Assembly (NCBI GenBank): GCA_002412925.1
Contig: DHVZ01000077.1
Coordinates: 124,001-188,000, forward strand
Source of the DNA: Anaerolineales bacterium UBA5195
GTDB taxonomy: Bacteria; Chloroflexota; Anaerolineae; Anaerolineales; Villigracilaceae
DNA: 64,000 nt
Reading direction: 5' to 3'
In this document: piece by piece, positions 33,173 to 41,946 of the stretch
How the letters are laid out: each line of letters begins with the position of its first letter
How positions within the stretch are numbered: the stretch's first letter is position 1
Made by a program: the position numbers and the translations under genes
The notes under the pieces: model-generated
The model's input: the letters and a program-made list of their open reading frames with translations, nothing else
The model's database searches: none
What the model was told of the DNA's origin: nothing

Positions 33173-34442
33173 GCCCAAGTCTTACCTTACGCCGGTTGCC
33201 TGGGTGATCATGACTGCCCTGGCCCTGACCGGGCAAATTGCCTGGGCGGTTGAGAACTCCTGGTTCAGCACCTTCACCTATGACACAATTACGCATGACC
33301 CAGGTCCGGTAGCCTGGATGGTGGGCGCGAGCGCCATTACCGCCACCCTGACCACACTCTTCATGGGGACGCTCAGCGACCGTACCCGTTCGCGCTGGGG
33401 CCGGCGGCGTCCGTATATTCTGATCGGATATGTTCTCTGGGGACTTTCGACCGCCTTGTTTCCCACCGTGGCTTACATCCAGGTGACCAGCCTGGCGGTG
33501 ATCATGGTGGTGCTGGCAGATTCGGTGATGACCTTTTTCGGCTCGACGGCCAACGATGCAGCTTTCAGTGCCTGGACCGCCGATGTGGCCACGAGCGATA
33601 CGCGCGGTCGGGTGGAAGGCGTGCTCAACCTGAGCCTGTTCCTGGCCCAGATCGTGGCCATGGTAGCCGCCGGGATTTTGATCGATACGGTCGGTTACTT
33701 TATCTTTTTCTATTCCCTGGGCGGAATTGTGATTGTCGTTGGGCTGGTTGCCGGCAGCTTGTTGCAAGATGTCCCTTCGCCCGCAGAACCCCCGGCGCAA
33801 TCCTTCTGGGCTGAATTCAGTGAATTGTTCAACCTCGATACACTCAGGCAGAACCGTCCGCTGTTCATTCTGTTGATCAATATCATGCTGACGGCGATTG
33901 GGATGCAGGTTTCGTTCCCCTACATGATCATTTACCTGAACAACTACGTTGGTGTGACGAAGACCGAGTTCAGCATTATTGGCGGGGCGGTCATGCTGGG
34001 CAGCGCGATCTTTTCCATCCCATTTGGGATCCTGGCTGACCGCTGGGACAAGCGCCCGATGATCGCCGTTGCAACCGTCACCAGCAGCCTTGGCGGGATC
34101 CTGCTTTCGCTGGCGCGTTCATTACCTCTGTTGGCGTTAAGTGGTTTCCTTTGGCAGGCCTTTTCGATGTGCGCCAGCATTGCAGCGGTGGCCTGGTTGA
34201 AAGACATGCTGCCCGAACAGAAGCGTGGCAAGTTCCTGGGGGTGCGGATGATTTTCTGGGTGGCTATTCCAATGGTAGTCGGGCCGCTGATCGGTTCGAA
34301 CCTGATCCAGGCTTTTGGCGTGCCAACCAGCTTCAATGGGGCCCCCGGCTTCATCCCTGTGCCGATTATTTTCCAGGTTGGTTCGCTGATCTCGCTGCTG
34401 GCGCTGATCCCGCTGGTTTTCATTCACAGTTCAAGGAGCTGA
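33159..34442 (+). CDS. MFS transporter, sugar:cation symporter-like
   Basis: A 427-residue, 12-helix MFS protein. The helix 2-3 loop LFMGTLSDRTRSRWGRRRPY with its RxRWGRRRPY ending is typical of GPH/SLC45-type glycoside symporters. It sits directly before a GH2 glycosidase whose reading frame begins 3 bases after its stop, so the pair probably imports and cleaves a glycoside. The start at 33159 has TTGGAGG 8 bases upstream. Confidence 0.87.
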   Translation: METIKPKSYLTPVAWVIMTALALTGQIAWAVENSWFSTFTYDTITHDPGPVAWMVGASAITATLTTLFMGTLSDRTRSRWGRRRPYILIGYVLWGLSTALFPTVAYIQVTSLAVIMVVLADSVMTFFGSTANDAAFSAWTADVATSDTRGRVEGVLNLSLFLAQIVAMVAAGILIDTVGYFIFFYSLGGIVIVVGLVAGSLLQDVPSPAEPPAQSFWAEFSELFNLDTLRQNRPLFILLINIMLTAIGMQVSFPYMIIYLNNYVGVTKTEFSIIGGAVMLGSAIFSIPFGILADRWDKRPMIAVATVTSSLGGILLSLARSLPLLALSGFLWQAFSMCASIAAVAWLKDMLPEQKRGKFLGVRMIFWVAIPMVVGPLIGSNLIQAFGVPTSFNGAPGFIPVPIIFQVGSLISLLALIPLVFIHSSRS

Positions 34443-34444
34443 CG

Positions 34445-36217
34445 ATCAGAACCCCCTTCAACCCGGCGACTCCTATTCCGTTACCGGAATATCCCCGCCC
34501 GCAGATGACTCGCCCAGAGTGGCAAAATCTAAATGGGTTATGGGATTATGCCATCGCGTCGAAAGAACAGACCAGCGTGGAAAAATTCGATGGGCAAATC
34601 CTGGTCCCGTTTGCGGTGGAATCCGAGCTTTCAGGGGTTCAGCAGGCGCTTTTGCCGAGTCAACGCTTATGGTACCGACGCACCTTTGACTCCCCTCTCC
34701 CTCAGGGAGAGGGGTTGGGGGTAAGGGTGCTCTTGCATTTCGGTGCGGTCGATTACCAGTGCGAGGTCTTTCTCAACGGCCAATTGGTTGGCGCGCACAC
34801 GGGCGGATATTGCCCTTTTACTTTTGAGATTACCGAAGCCTTGATGACCGGTGAAAACGAACTGGTCGTGGCGGTTTGGGATCCATCCGATGCGGGCAAG
34901 CAGGAGCGTGGCAAACAGGTTTTGAGACCCCAGGGGATTTGGTACACAGCCGTTTCGGGTATCTGGCAAACCGTCTGGCTGGAGGCCGTGCCCGAGACGA
35001 GTATCGAGTCGCTGAAACTGACTCCTGATTTCGACGCGGGAACGCTTTCGGTGGAAGTCAAAGCGCGGGGAGCGGCAGGAACTCTCAGCCTGGAGGCGGA
35101 AGCTTTTGACGGGCAAGTTATGATCGCTCATAACGGTGGCCTGGCTGCGGGAAGGCTGGTTCTCACGCTGGAAAATGTCCGGGCCTGGAGTCCGGCCGAT
35201 CCGCATCTGTATGACCTGAAAGTTAGATTGATCCAAAATTCCCAGACTGTGGATGAAGTTGGCAGCTATTTTGCCATGCGCAAGTTTGGAATCCAGGATG
35301 GGCGTTTTGCGGTCAACGACCAGCCGCTGTTTTTATATGGCCCACTCGACCAGGGCTATTTTCCCGACGGACTTTATACACCGCCGAGCGAAGCGGCCAT
35401 GCTCTTTGATATCGAATATGCCCAAAGGATTGGCTGCAATTTCATCCGTAAGCATGTCAAAGTGGAACCCGCGCGTTGGTACGCAGCCTGTGACCGCTTG
35501 GGGCTGATCGTCTGGCAGGATATGCCCAACGGCGGGACGGGCGGCGCAGATTGGGTGGCTTACCTGGCGATTGGACTGGGGATCACAACCCCCGATGATC
35601 TCTGGATGAGCCGCTTCGGACGCGGGGAGGTCGCCGGGCGGGAGCGTTTTCGCGCCGAACTGGCTGAGATGGTGGCAACCCTGGAGCATTTCCCCTGTAT
35701 TGCGGCCTGGGTTCCGTTTAATGAAGGCTGGGGGCAGTTCGAGTCGCACCGGATGGCGGAGTGGTTGAAGCAGGCCGATCCAACGCGATTGGTGGATGCC
35801 GCTTCGGGCTGGTTCGACCGGGGCGCGGGCGATTTCCAGAGCCGACACATTTATTCGATCAAACTGCGGCGCGGACGGCCCGATGGGCGTTCCTTCGCGT
35901 TGACAGAATTCGGCGGCTATAGCCTGAAAATTCCCGGGCATGTTTGGGATGAAGAGAAATGTTTTGGCTATAAATTTTTCGAGTCCCCCGAAGCGCTGAC
36001 CGAAGCCTATGTGAAGCTGTTGGCAGAACAGGTGGAACCCTTGATCGCTGAAGGTTTGGCCGTGGCAATTTATACCCAGACGACCGATGTGGAGATCGAG
36101 ATCAATGGTTTTTTAACCTATGACCGCCAGGTGGAGAAAATGGACACGTCTGTCTTGCGCGAGGCGCATGCGAGGTTGTCTCGGGTTTTTTCAGAGGGCA
36201 GGATTTCCAGCAAATAG
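34445..36217 (+). CDS. Glycoside hydrolase family 2 (beta-galactosidase/glucuronidase-like)
   Basis: About 590 residues: sugar-binding domain (PEYPRPQMTRPEWQNLNGLW), immunoglobulin-like domain (~190-280) and TIM barrel. The acid/base Glu is in PFNEGWGQFESH and the nucleophile is likely Glu in LTEFGGYSL. Two oddities. There is no ATG, GTG or TTG where the family begins: AAGGAG at 34433-34438 is followed 6 bases later by ATC (34445), with CTG at 34439 as another choice, while the first in-frame ATG (34505) would cut conserved residues. Also, a 'CCCCTCTCCCTCAGGGAGAG' palindromic repeat lies in frame in the sugar-binding domain (34691-34728), adding about 12 residues. The 3' end overlaps the convergent creatininase-like gene by 27 bases. 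Confidence 0.85.
   Translation: MRTPFNPATPIPLPEYPRPQMTRPEWQNLNGLWDYAIASKEQTSVEKFDGQILVPFAVESELSGVQQALLPSQRLWYRRTFDSPLPQGEGLGVRVLLHFGAVDYQCEVFLNGQLVGAHTGGYCPFTFEITEALMTGENELVVAVWDPSDAGKQERGKQVLRPQGIWYTAVSGIWQTVWLEAVPETSIESLKLTPDFDAGTLSVEVKARGAAGTLSLEAEAFDGQVMIAHNGGLAAGRLVLTLENVRAWSPADPHLYDLKVRLIQNSQTVDEVGSYFAMRKFGIQDGRFAVNDQPLFLYGPLDQGYFPDGLYTPPSEAAMLFDIEYAQRIGCNFIRKHVKVEPARWYAACDRLGLIVWQDMPNGGTGGADWVAYLAIGLGITTPDDLWMSRFGRGEVAGRERFRAELAEMVATLEHFPCIAAWVPFNEGWGQFESHRMAEWLKQADPTRLVDAASGWFDRGAGDFQSRHIYSIKLRRGRPDGRSFALTEFGGYSLKIPGHVWDEEKCFGYKFFESPEALTEAYVKLLAEQVEPLIAEGLAVAIYTQTTDVEIEINGFLTYDRQVEKMDTSVLREAHARLSRVFSEGRISSK
34691..34728. repeat. In-frame palindromic repeat inside the GH2 gene
   Basis: CCCCTCTCCCT-C-AGGGAGAGGGG followed by TTGGGGGTAAGGGTG, a unit commonly found between genes in many bacteria. 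Here it encodes SPLPQGEGLGVRV without breaking the frame. Confidence 0.8.
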
Positions 36218-37348
36218 TTTTCCCCAGAGCCCATACCCTGATTTACGCCGCGCCTCGCGTCTTTGCTGCTGCTCGTGGATTTCGTGGATGTGTTCCACCT
36301 TTTCGGCGATCGCTGCTTCGAGCCAGATTTTCCCCTTTTCAGCGGTCCCCAGGCTGCCAGCTCCGTACGCGCCAAATTGCGAGTCGTCTTCCCAGGGAGG
36401 ATTTGCCACCAGCGCGCCGCCCTCGACCCAATCCATGTAGTAATTTGGGGTGCTGATGAAGTTGATATCGTCCCTGACTCGTTCCATGTGGACTAATTCT
36501 GGGCGCAGGGCCAGCACCATGGAGGTTTCCAATTCACAGGCGTGGCCCATCCCGCCGATTTTGGATTCGCGGTGTTTTTCGAGCGCGGCTGTGCCTGTTG
36601 TGCCGGAGGTATGCAAAAAGGCAGTGGCGCAGAAAATGCGTTTGTGACGATCCCCGGCATACTTGATGACATTGACCAGGAAGGAACTGTTCCCTCCGTG
36701 CCCGCTCATCAGGTAGAAACGGTCAAAACCGCGGGCGACGAGGCTGTTGACCGCTTCGAGCCAGAAATCTTCGAAGGCGCGTCCCCCGGCATTCAGCGTT
36801 CCCGCAAAGGAGGCGCGGTGCATGCTGACGCCATAGGGCATGACCGGCAGTGTAAACGCGCTTTCAGGGACAGAGTTGACCGCGCCCTGGGAAATGGCCT
36901 CGATAATCAACGTATCGACTGAGAGCGGCAGGTGATAGGAATGCTGTTCAGTGTGGCCGATCGGGGCGAGGATGACTTTGCCGCGTTCACTTTCTGGCGG
37001 AAATGACTTCTGGGTGGCTGCAACCGGAAAGTAGAGGGCCTGAGCGCCGAGGCCCAGGTCGGTTCCCTGGGGCGCGAGAGCGTAGACGCGGGTAAAACCG
37101 TCGTCGCGGAGAGAGTCGAGCAGGTTTTTGAGATAGGCCGCCAGAACCGGTTCGGGCACCTCCAATCCGGAGCCGCGCCAACCGAAAGGGAAGGAAGGCA
37201 GGAGGCCGATCCGGGGCGGATTGGAAAGGGAGTCGGCTGCCAAAGGCCACGAATAGCCAGTTCCAAGCGGAATCAGCAAGGGCAGATCACGGGGCAGGGC
37301 GGCGACTTCGGGCCAGGTTAACTCGTCAAAGCGGAAACAGTCAGCCAT
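36191..37348 (-). CDS. Creatininase-family protein with degenerate N-terminal repeat
   Basis: A 385-residue protein; creatininases are normally ~250. The C-terminal ~255 residues form a complete unit with metal-site motifs APIGHTEQHSYHLPLSVDT, MSGHGGNSS and GHACELETS. The first ~125 residues look like a shrunken copy of the same fold: RFDELTWPEVAALPRDLPLL and IPLGTGYSWPLAAD echo the normal opening, and VYALAPQG stands where NGHGGN would be, but the metal ligands are gone. Known members open cyclic or linear amides (creatinine, mycofactocin precursor peptide, formamidopyrimidines). The ATG at 37348 has AAGGA. With the S9 peptidase upstream on the same strand, it borders the corrinoid cluster. 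Confidence 0.82.
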   Translation of the reverse strand: MADCFRFDELTWPEVAALPRDLPLLIPLGTGYSWPLAADSLSNPPRIGLLPSFPFGWRGSGLEVPEPVLAAYLKNLLDSLRDDGFTRVYALAPQGTDLGLGAQALYFPVAATQKSFPPESERGKVILAPIGHTEQHSYHLPLSVDTLIIEAISQGAVNSVPESAFTLPVMPYGVSMHRASFAGTLNAGGRAFEDFWLEAVNSLVARGFDRFYLMSGHGGNSSFLVNVIKYAGDRHKRIFCATAFLHTSGTTGTAALEKHRESKIGGMGHACELETSMVLALRPELVHMERVRDDINFISTPNYYMDWVEGGALVANPPWEDDSQFGAYGAGSLGTAEKGKIWLEAAIAEKVEHIHEIHEQQQRREARRKSGYGLWGKLFAGNPAL

Positions 37349-37380
37349 TTTCAATCCTTGAATTACGTGTATCCATCGTA

Positions 37381-39249
37381 TTAAGCGTTTTTAGCCAGCA
37401 GATACCAATCCAAAAACTCTTCGATCCGGCGGTATGCGTCCAACGTGGCGGCGCGGTGGACGAAGCCGTGCGGCTCCTGGGCGTAGGTTTTGTATTCGAA
37501 GGTTTTGCCGTGTTTGCGGAGAGCTTCGACCCATTCTTCGGAGGCCTCGGGCGGGACGATGTCATCGAGCAGGCCGTGGAGGATCAGCATCGGCACCTGA
37601 ACGTTTTCGGCCTGCAAAACGGGTGAGCCGTTGCGATAGGCGGCGCGGTTTTTGGCCGGGTGGCCGAGGAAGATCTCGGTGTAGTAGCGCAATTGGCGCG
37701 AACAGAGCGCCCAGGAACTGAACAGGTCGCCGTCGCCATATTTGGAGACGCCGCAAGCGTAGCGGTGTTGGGGGTCGCGGGAGAGAGCGCAATTGGTCAT
37801 GTAGCCGCCGTAGCTGCCGCCCATGATTGCCAGGCGGGTGGGGTCGAGGCCGGGCAGGGTTTTCAGGTAATCGGCGGCGGCCAGGCAGTCTTCAGTGTCT
37901 TTCCCGCCCCAATCGCCATAATTGGCATGTTCGAACTCCACGCCATAGCCGGTGGAGCCGCGGTAGTTGGGGCAAAGCAGGGTGTAGCCTTTGGCGAGCA
38001 GGTACTGGTTGATCTCGTTCCAGCACAAGGTTTCCTGGGCAGACGGGCCGCCGTGAACATAAACGACTGCCGCGCCGTTCGGTTTGGCCGGGCGGTAGAG
38101 GAAGGCCGGAATTTCCAGCCCGTCGAAGCTGGGATAACTGATGGTTTCGGGCATGACAGGCTGGAGCGCGGCCAGGGCCGGGGGCGTAGAGAAAGTCAAC
38201 TGGGTGGTTTCTCGGCTGGCAAAGTCGTAGCGATAGAGATCGGCGGGTTGGGCGGGACTTTCGCATTCAAAGGTCAGGAAGCGGCCGTTGTGAGCCCAGT
38301 TGGGGTTGGAATGCTGGCCGGGAACGGCGCACAAGATTTCGGCTGCGCCGCTTTTGGCATCCAGGCGGAGGAGTTCAAACGACCCGGCCCGGTTGAGAAT
38401 CGCGGCCAGGCAGAGACCATCGGGCGACCAGGCTAATTCGACCAGATCGTGATCGAGGTGGGTCAGTTGGCGCAGGCCGGAACCATCGGCGTTGACCAAC
38501 CAGGCGTCATCTTTTCCGCCTTGTTGGGAGATAAAAGCCAGTTGGGAGCCATCCTTCGACCAACGCGGCAGCCAGGCGCGGGTTTGGGGTTGTCCGTAGA
38601 GGGTCTGGGTTTCACCGCTTTTCAGATCCAGGCGGCAGAGGTCGAGACGGTTGATGTCATCGTAGCGGCGGAAAACATAAACGAGGCTTTTGCCGTTGGG
38701 GGCAGGACGCGCGTCCCAATGGTCGCCATCTCCGAGGCTGGTCAGCATCCGCACAGAATTTCCGGCCAGGTCGACCAAGGCCAACTGGTCAGCTTCCTCG
38801 CGTTCCAGGCCCAGAATCAGGTGTTGCGAGTCGGGCATCCAGCGGTGCAGCCAGGCTCCGGTGAGGTGTTCCGCCACTTTTTTGGGCAGTCGATTGGGGC
38901 CGGATATTTCGACCACGAAAACGCTGCCATTTTGTGTGAAGGCGATTTTCTGGCTATCGGGTGACCATTGTGGGATTTCATCGTTCCAGTAAACGGTTGG
39001 GCCGCGATCGGTGGAGAGGCGCAGAGGCCAGCCGCCTGTCGCGGGCATCAGGTACAGATCGGAGAGGTCGTCGCTGTCCCAGATGAAGACGATTTGTTTG
39101 CCATCGGGCGAAAGCTGGTGGTTGCGTGGACGTTTGATGGCGGTCAGCATTTCCAGGCTCCAGCCCGTGGGCGGTTTCAGATCGGGGCGGGGCATGGCGG
39201 GCCAGTTATTTCGTTCGAACTTTTCGGTGAGCGGCACTTTGGTTTGCAT
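37381..39249 (-). CDS. S9-family peptidase (acylaminoacyl-peptidase-like)
   Basis: A 622-residue serine peptidase: an N-terminal beta-propeller with TolB-like repeats (LSPDGKQIVFIWDSDDLSDL; WSPDSQKIAFTQNGS) to ~350, then the alpha/beta-hydrolase domain. The nucleophile is in IMGGSYGGYMTNC, the acid in LLDDIVPPEASEEW, and the base in QEPHGFVHRAA. No signal peptide, so it is cytoplasmic. Such enzymes cleave short peptides or N-acyl amino acids. It lies 32 bases upstream of the creatininase-like gene and is divergent from the corrinoid-protein gene. Confidence 0.9.
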   Translation of the reverse strand: MQTKVPLTEKFERNNWPAMPRPDLKPPTGWSLEMLTAIKRPRNHQLSPDGKQIVFIWDSDDLSDLYLMPATGGWPLRLSTDRGPTVYWNDEIPQWSPDSQKIAFTQNGSVFVVEISGPNRLPKKVAEHLTGAWLHRWMPDSQHLILGLEREEADQLALVDLAGNSVRMLTSLGDGDHWDARPAPNGKSLVYVFRRYDDINRLDLCRLDLKSGETQTLYGQPQTRAWLPRWSKDGSQLAFISQQGGKDDAWLVNADGSGLRQLTHLDHDLVELAWSPDGLCLAAILNRAGSFELLRLDAKSGAAEILCAVPGQHSNPNWAHNGRFLTFECESPAQPADLYRYDFASRETTQLTFSTPPALAALQPVMPETISYPSFDGLEIPAFLYRPAKPNGAAVVYVHGGPSAQETLCWNEINQYLLAKGYTLLCPNYRGSTGYGVEFEHANYGDWGGKDTEDCLAAADYLKTLPGLDPTRLAIMGGSYGGYMTNCALSRDPQHRYACGVSKYGDGDLFSSWALCSRQLRYYTEIFLGHPAKNRAAYRNGSPVLQAENVQVPMLILHGLLDDIVPPEASEEWVEALRKHGKTFEYKTYAQEPHGFVHRAATLDAYRRIEEFLDWYLLAKNA

Positions 39250-39399
39250 GAGGTTGATTCCTTAACATGGGCGGATACAATCCCATTTTAGACCATTTTC
39301 CGAAAAAACTGACCGGGTAAGTAGTTTTGATTTTTTGCGAATCTTGGGGAGTTATGATTGCACGATTCCCGGGAGAAATCTGCAAGAGGGGACCGCTTT

Positions 39400-39428
39400 T
39401 TGGATTTTGAGTTCAAATTGTATATAAT
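39400..39428 (+). promoter_or_regulatory. Promoter of the corrinoid-protein gene
   Basis: TTGGAT (39400-39405), 17 bases, TATAAT (39423-39428), about 120 bases before the start codon. I see no cobalamin riboswitch in the ~300-base divergent region. Confidence 0.6.
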
Positions 39429-39546
39429 GTACTCGTGAGTTGTGTTTTGAGTCTCTTGACGCTTGTGCATGGCAAAATTGACAGGACTTAAGCTGCCAGG
39501 ATGCGAAATTTGAAGTTCACAAACCATTAATGACGAGGAGATAAAT

Positions 39547-40194
39547 ATGTCGACTGAATTGTTCCAGTTGATGGCTGCAAGTATCATCGATGGCGACGCG
39601 GAGGTCGCCGTGGAATTGGCCAAGCAGTCTGTGGCTGCCGGGGTTGACCCGCTGGAGGCCATCACCAAAGGCTATGTGATCGGCGTCAACCAGGTGGGTG
39701 AAGCCTTTTCATGCGGCGACGCCTTCCTGCCTGAGCTGGTGATGGCGGGTGAGGCGATGAAATCGGCGGTGGCGGCCCTTGAGCCTGAAATGGTGAGACG
39801 CGGCTCGGAGCGTCAGATGCTTGGGAAAGTCGTCCTGGCCACGGTGGAAGGGGATATTCACGAGATTGGCAAGTCGTTGGTTGGGACGATGCTCTCCGCT
39901 TCTGGTTTCCAGGTTTACGACCTGGGTGTGGATGTGGCCGTGAACAAAATCATCGGCAAAGCCATTGAAGTCAATGCCAATATTATTGCGATGAGCGCCT
40001 TGCTGACCACTACCATGGTCAAGCAGCGTGAAGTGATCGAAGAACTTGAAAAAGAAAGCCTCCGGGGCAAATTCAAGATCCTGGTTGGCGGCGCGCCTGT
40101 CACTCGGGACTGGGTTCAGAAAATCGGCGCGGATGGCTATAGTGAGGATGCCATTGGCGCTGTGAACGTTGCCAAATCGTTGATGAGCGCTTGA
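39547..40194 (+). CDS. Corrinoid (B12-binding) protein, MttC/MtgC type
   Basis: A 215-residue methyl carrier with the B12-binding cap at residues 1-90 (FQLMAASIIDGDAEVAVELA; VNQVGEAFSCGDAFLPELV) and the Rossmann B12 domain with base-off motif EGDIHEIGKSL (Asp103, His105, Gly108), then SALLTTTM and ILVGGAPV. It accepts a methyl group on Co(I) from a substrate methyltransferase and hands it to tetrahydrofolate or another acceptor. It is the only such protein in the cluster, with three MttB-type methyltransferases, so it probably serves all of them. AGGAG precedes the ATG. Confidence 0.95.
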   Translation: MSTELFQLMAASIIDGDAEVAVELAKQSVAAGVDPLEAITKGYVIGVNQVGEAFSCGDAFLPELVMAGEAMKSAVAALEPEMVRRGSERQMLGKVVLATVEGDIHEIGKSLVGTMLSASGFQVYDLGVDVAVNKIIGKAIEVNANIIAMSALLTTTMVKQREVIEELEKESLRGKFKILVGGAPVTRDWVQKIGADGYSEDAIGAVNVAKSLMSA

Positions 40195-40306
40195 GCCTTG
40201 CCACTCGTGCCGCAACCAACTGATCCTACATTTTTAGAAAGTTGCGGTACTCATTGGCTTAAATCACAGATGTCAATCCTGGAAGAGTGCTGGTCGCGGA
40301 GAATCT

Positions 40307-41764
40307 ATGCAGCCAAAAATGGAGTTGCTTTCGCAAGAACTGGTGGGTCGCGTTCTGGATGAAGCTTACCAGTTGATGCTGAATCCCGGGATCAAGGTGC
40401 AGTCGGCTGAAGCTCGTCAGTTGCTGGCTGAGGCGGGGGCGCGGGTCAGCGCCGAGAGTGAAGTTGTTAAAATCCCGCAAAAGGTGGTTGAGAAAGCGCT
40501 TGAAACTGTCCCGCACGTTTTCACCGTCTATGATCGGCTGGGGAACCCGGCAGTCACCTATGGCGGCGATATTGTCCAGTTTGACCCGGGCTCTTCGGGC
40601 GTCCACATTTTTGACCCTGAAACGTTTGAGCACAAGACTTCTTACGCAAACGACCTGGCGCGGGTGGTCAAAATTGCCGAGATGCTGCCTCAGTACGATG
40701 CTCAATCGACAGCGATTGTCTGTAACGAAATCCCCAAGGAAGTTGGCGATCTCTACCGGTTGTATGTGGTTCTGCTGCATTCGAACAAACCAATCATCAC
40801 CGGTTCATTCTCCATCCAGACCCTGGATGTGATGATCGAAATGCTTTCGATATTTGCAGGCAGCCGCCAGGAACTGGCCGACAAGCCCCAGGCCGTTTTC
40901 GACGTTTGCCCCTCACCGCCGTTGATTTGGAGTGAATTTGGCTCCCAGAATCTGATCGAACTGGCCCGGGCGGGCGTCCCCGCCGAAATGGTCTCGATGC
41001 CGCTGGCGGGCGGGGCGGCGCCTGTCACTTTGCTCGGCTCGGTAGTCCAGCACGCCGCCGAATGCTTGAGTGGCATCGCCATCCACCAATTGGCCCGGGC
41101 GGGCGCGCCGATTGTTTGGGGTGGTGCGCCCGCGATTTTCGATATGCGCAAGGGGAGTACACCCTTCGGCGCAGTGGAAACGGCCATGATCGATGCCTCG
41201 TATGCCCAGGTTGGCAAGTCGCTTGGGCTGCCCACGCACGCCTATCTCGGCGCGAGCGACTCGAAGTTGATCGACGCCCAGGCCGGGCTGGAAAGCGGCC
41301 TGACGGCCATGATCGGCGCGCTGGCGGGGATCAACATGATTTCGGGTGCGGGGATGCTCGACTTCCTGGCCTGTCAAAGCCCTGAAAAACTTGTCATGGA
41401 TGCCGAAGCGATTGGGATGATTAAACGCCTGCTGGGTGGGATGAAAGTCCAAACCGAGACCCTGGCGACGGCCATGTTCGAGGGGATCAACTTCAAAGGT
41501 GATTTCCTGAAGCAAAAAATCACTCGTGAATTGTTTGCCAGGGAACAATACCTGCCCTCAGCCGTGATCGACCGGGCCTCTGTGCGAGGCTGGCAGGCGG
41601 AAGGCGGTACAGACGCTTTTACCCGCGCCAAAATCCGCACCAGGCAGCTCCTGGCTGAGTACAAACGGCCTGAAATGGAGCCAGGTAAGGAAAAAGCGCT
41701 GAGCAGCCTGGTGGGAAAAATGGCCCGCGCAGCCGGGATGGAGACCCTGCCTACGTTGGAGTAA
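40307..41764 (+). CDS. MttB-superfamily methyltransferase 1 (non-pyrrolysine)
   Basis: A 485-residue TIM-barrel protein of the trimethylamine methyltransferase superfamily: LLSQELVGRVLDEAYQLMLN at the start, HIFDPETFEHKTSYANDLAR, VSMPLAGGAAPVTLLGSVVQ and GALAGINMISGAGMLDFLAC are the family blocks. There is no in-frame TAG, so it has no pyrrolysine; members of this kind demethylate quaternary amines such as glycine betaine, proline betaine or carnitine. The substrate here is unknown. It follows the corrinoid-protein gene by 112 bases and ends at a hairpin that overlaps the next promoter. Confidence 0.92.
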   Translation: MQPKMELLSQELVGRVLDEAYQLMLNPGIKVQSAEARQLLAEAGARVSAESEVVKIPQKVVEKALETVPHVFTVYDRLGNPAVTYGGDIVQFDPGSSGVHIFDPETFEHKTSYANDLARVVKIAEMLPQYDAQSTAIVCNEIPKEVGDLYRLYVVLLHSNKPIITGSFSIQTLDVMIEMLSIFAGSRQELADKPQAVFDVCPSPPLIWSEFGSQNLIELARAGVPAEMVSMPLAGGAAPVTLLGSVVQHAAECLSGIAIHQLARAGAPIVWGGAPAIFDMRKGSTPFGAVETAMIDASYAQVGKSLGLPTHAYLGASDSKLIDAQAGLESGLTAMIGALAGINMISGAGMLDFLACQSPEKLVMDAEAIGMIKRLLGGMKVQTETLATAMFEGINFKGDFLKQKITRELFAREQYLPSAVIDRASVRGWQAEGGTDAFTRAKIRTRQLLAEYKRPEMEPGKEKALSSLVGKMARAAGMETLPTLE

Positions 41765-41771
41765 ATGCTAT

Positions 41772-41804
41772 GAGATGCAGAAGGTCGTTGACCTTCTGCA
41801 TCTC
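41772..41804 (+). terminator. Hairpin after MttB gene 1
   Basis: GAGATGCAGAAGGT ... ACCTTCTGCATCTC, 14-bp perfect stem with a 5-base loop, 8 bases after the stop codon; followed by TGTTATAT. Confidence 0.78.
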
Positions 41805-41815
41805 TGTTATATAAT
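41788..41815 (+). promoter_or_regulatory. Promoter overlapping the hairpin, for the ABC importer operon
   Basis: TTGACC (41788-41793) lies in the hairpin loop and second arm; 16 bases on is TATAAT (41810-41815). It would start transcription of the binding-protein gene while the hairpin ends the previous transcript. Confidence 0.55.
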
Positions 41816-41946
41816 AAAAAGTGCTTTGGCGTGTTCTTGTTCTGCAGGCAGAGCTGGATGGAGGTGAAATAAAAGGGATAAAGCCATTTCGTTCGCGGAT
41901 CGTAAAAATTGACTATTTCGCTATTGGGAGAGAAGAGGAGAAGCTC

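Noticed and set aside
32850..33800. Reverse 316-codon frame across the MFS start
   Set aside because: Most of it is antisense to the MFS gene; the unshared end (VEKTISCLLRNNKLNG region) matches nothing I know and has no clear start.
39250..39546. Cobalamin riboswitch ahead of the corrinoid-protein gene
   Set aside because: No B12-box-like element or expected stem order could be found; only a promoter is visible.
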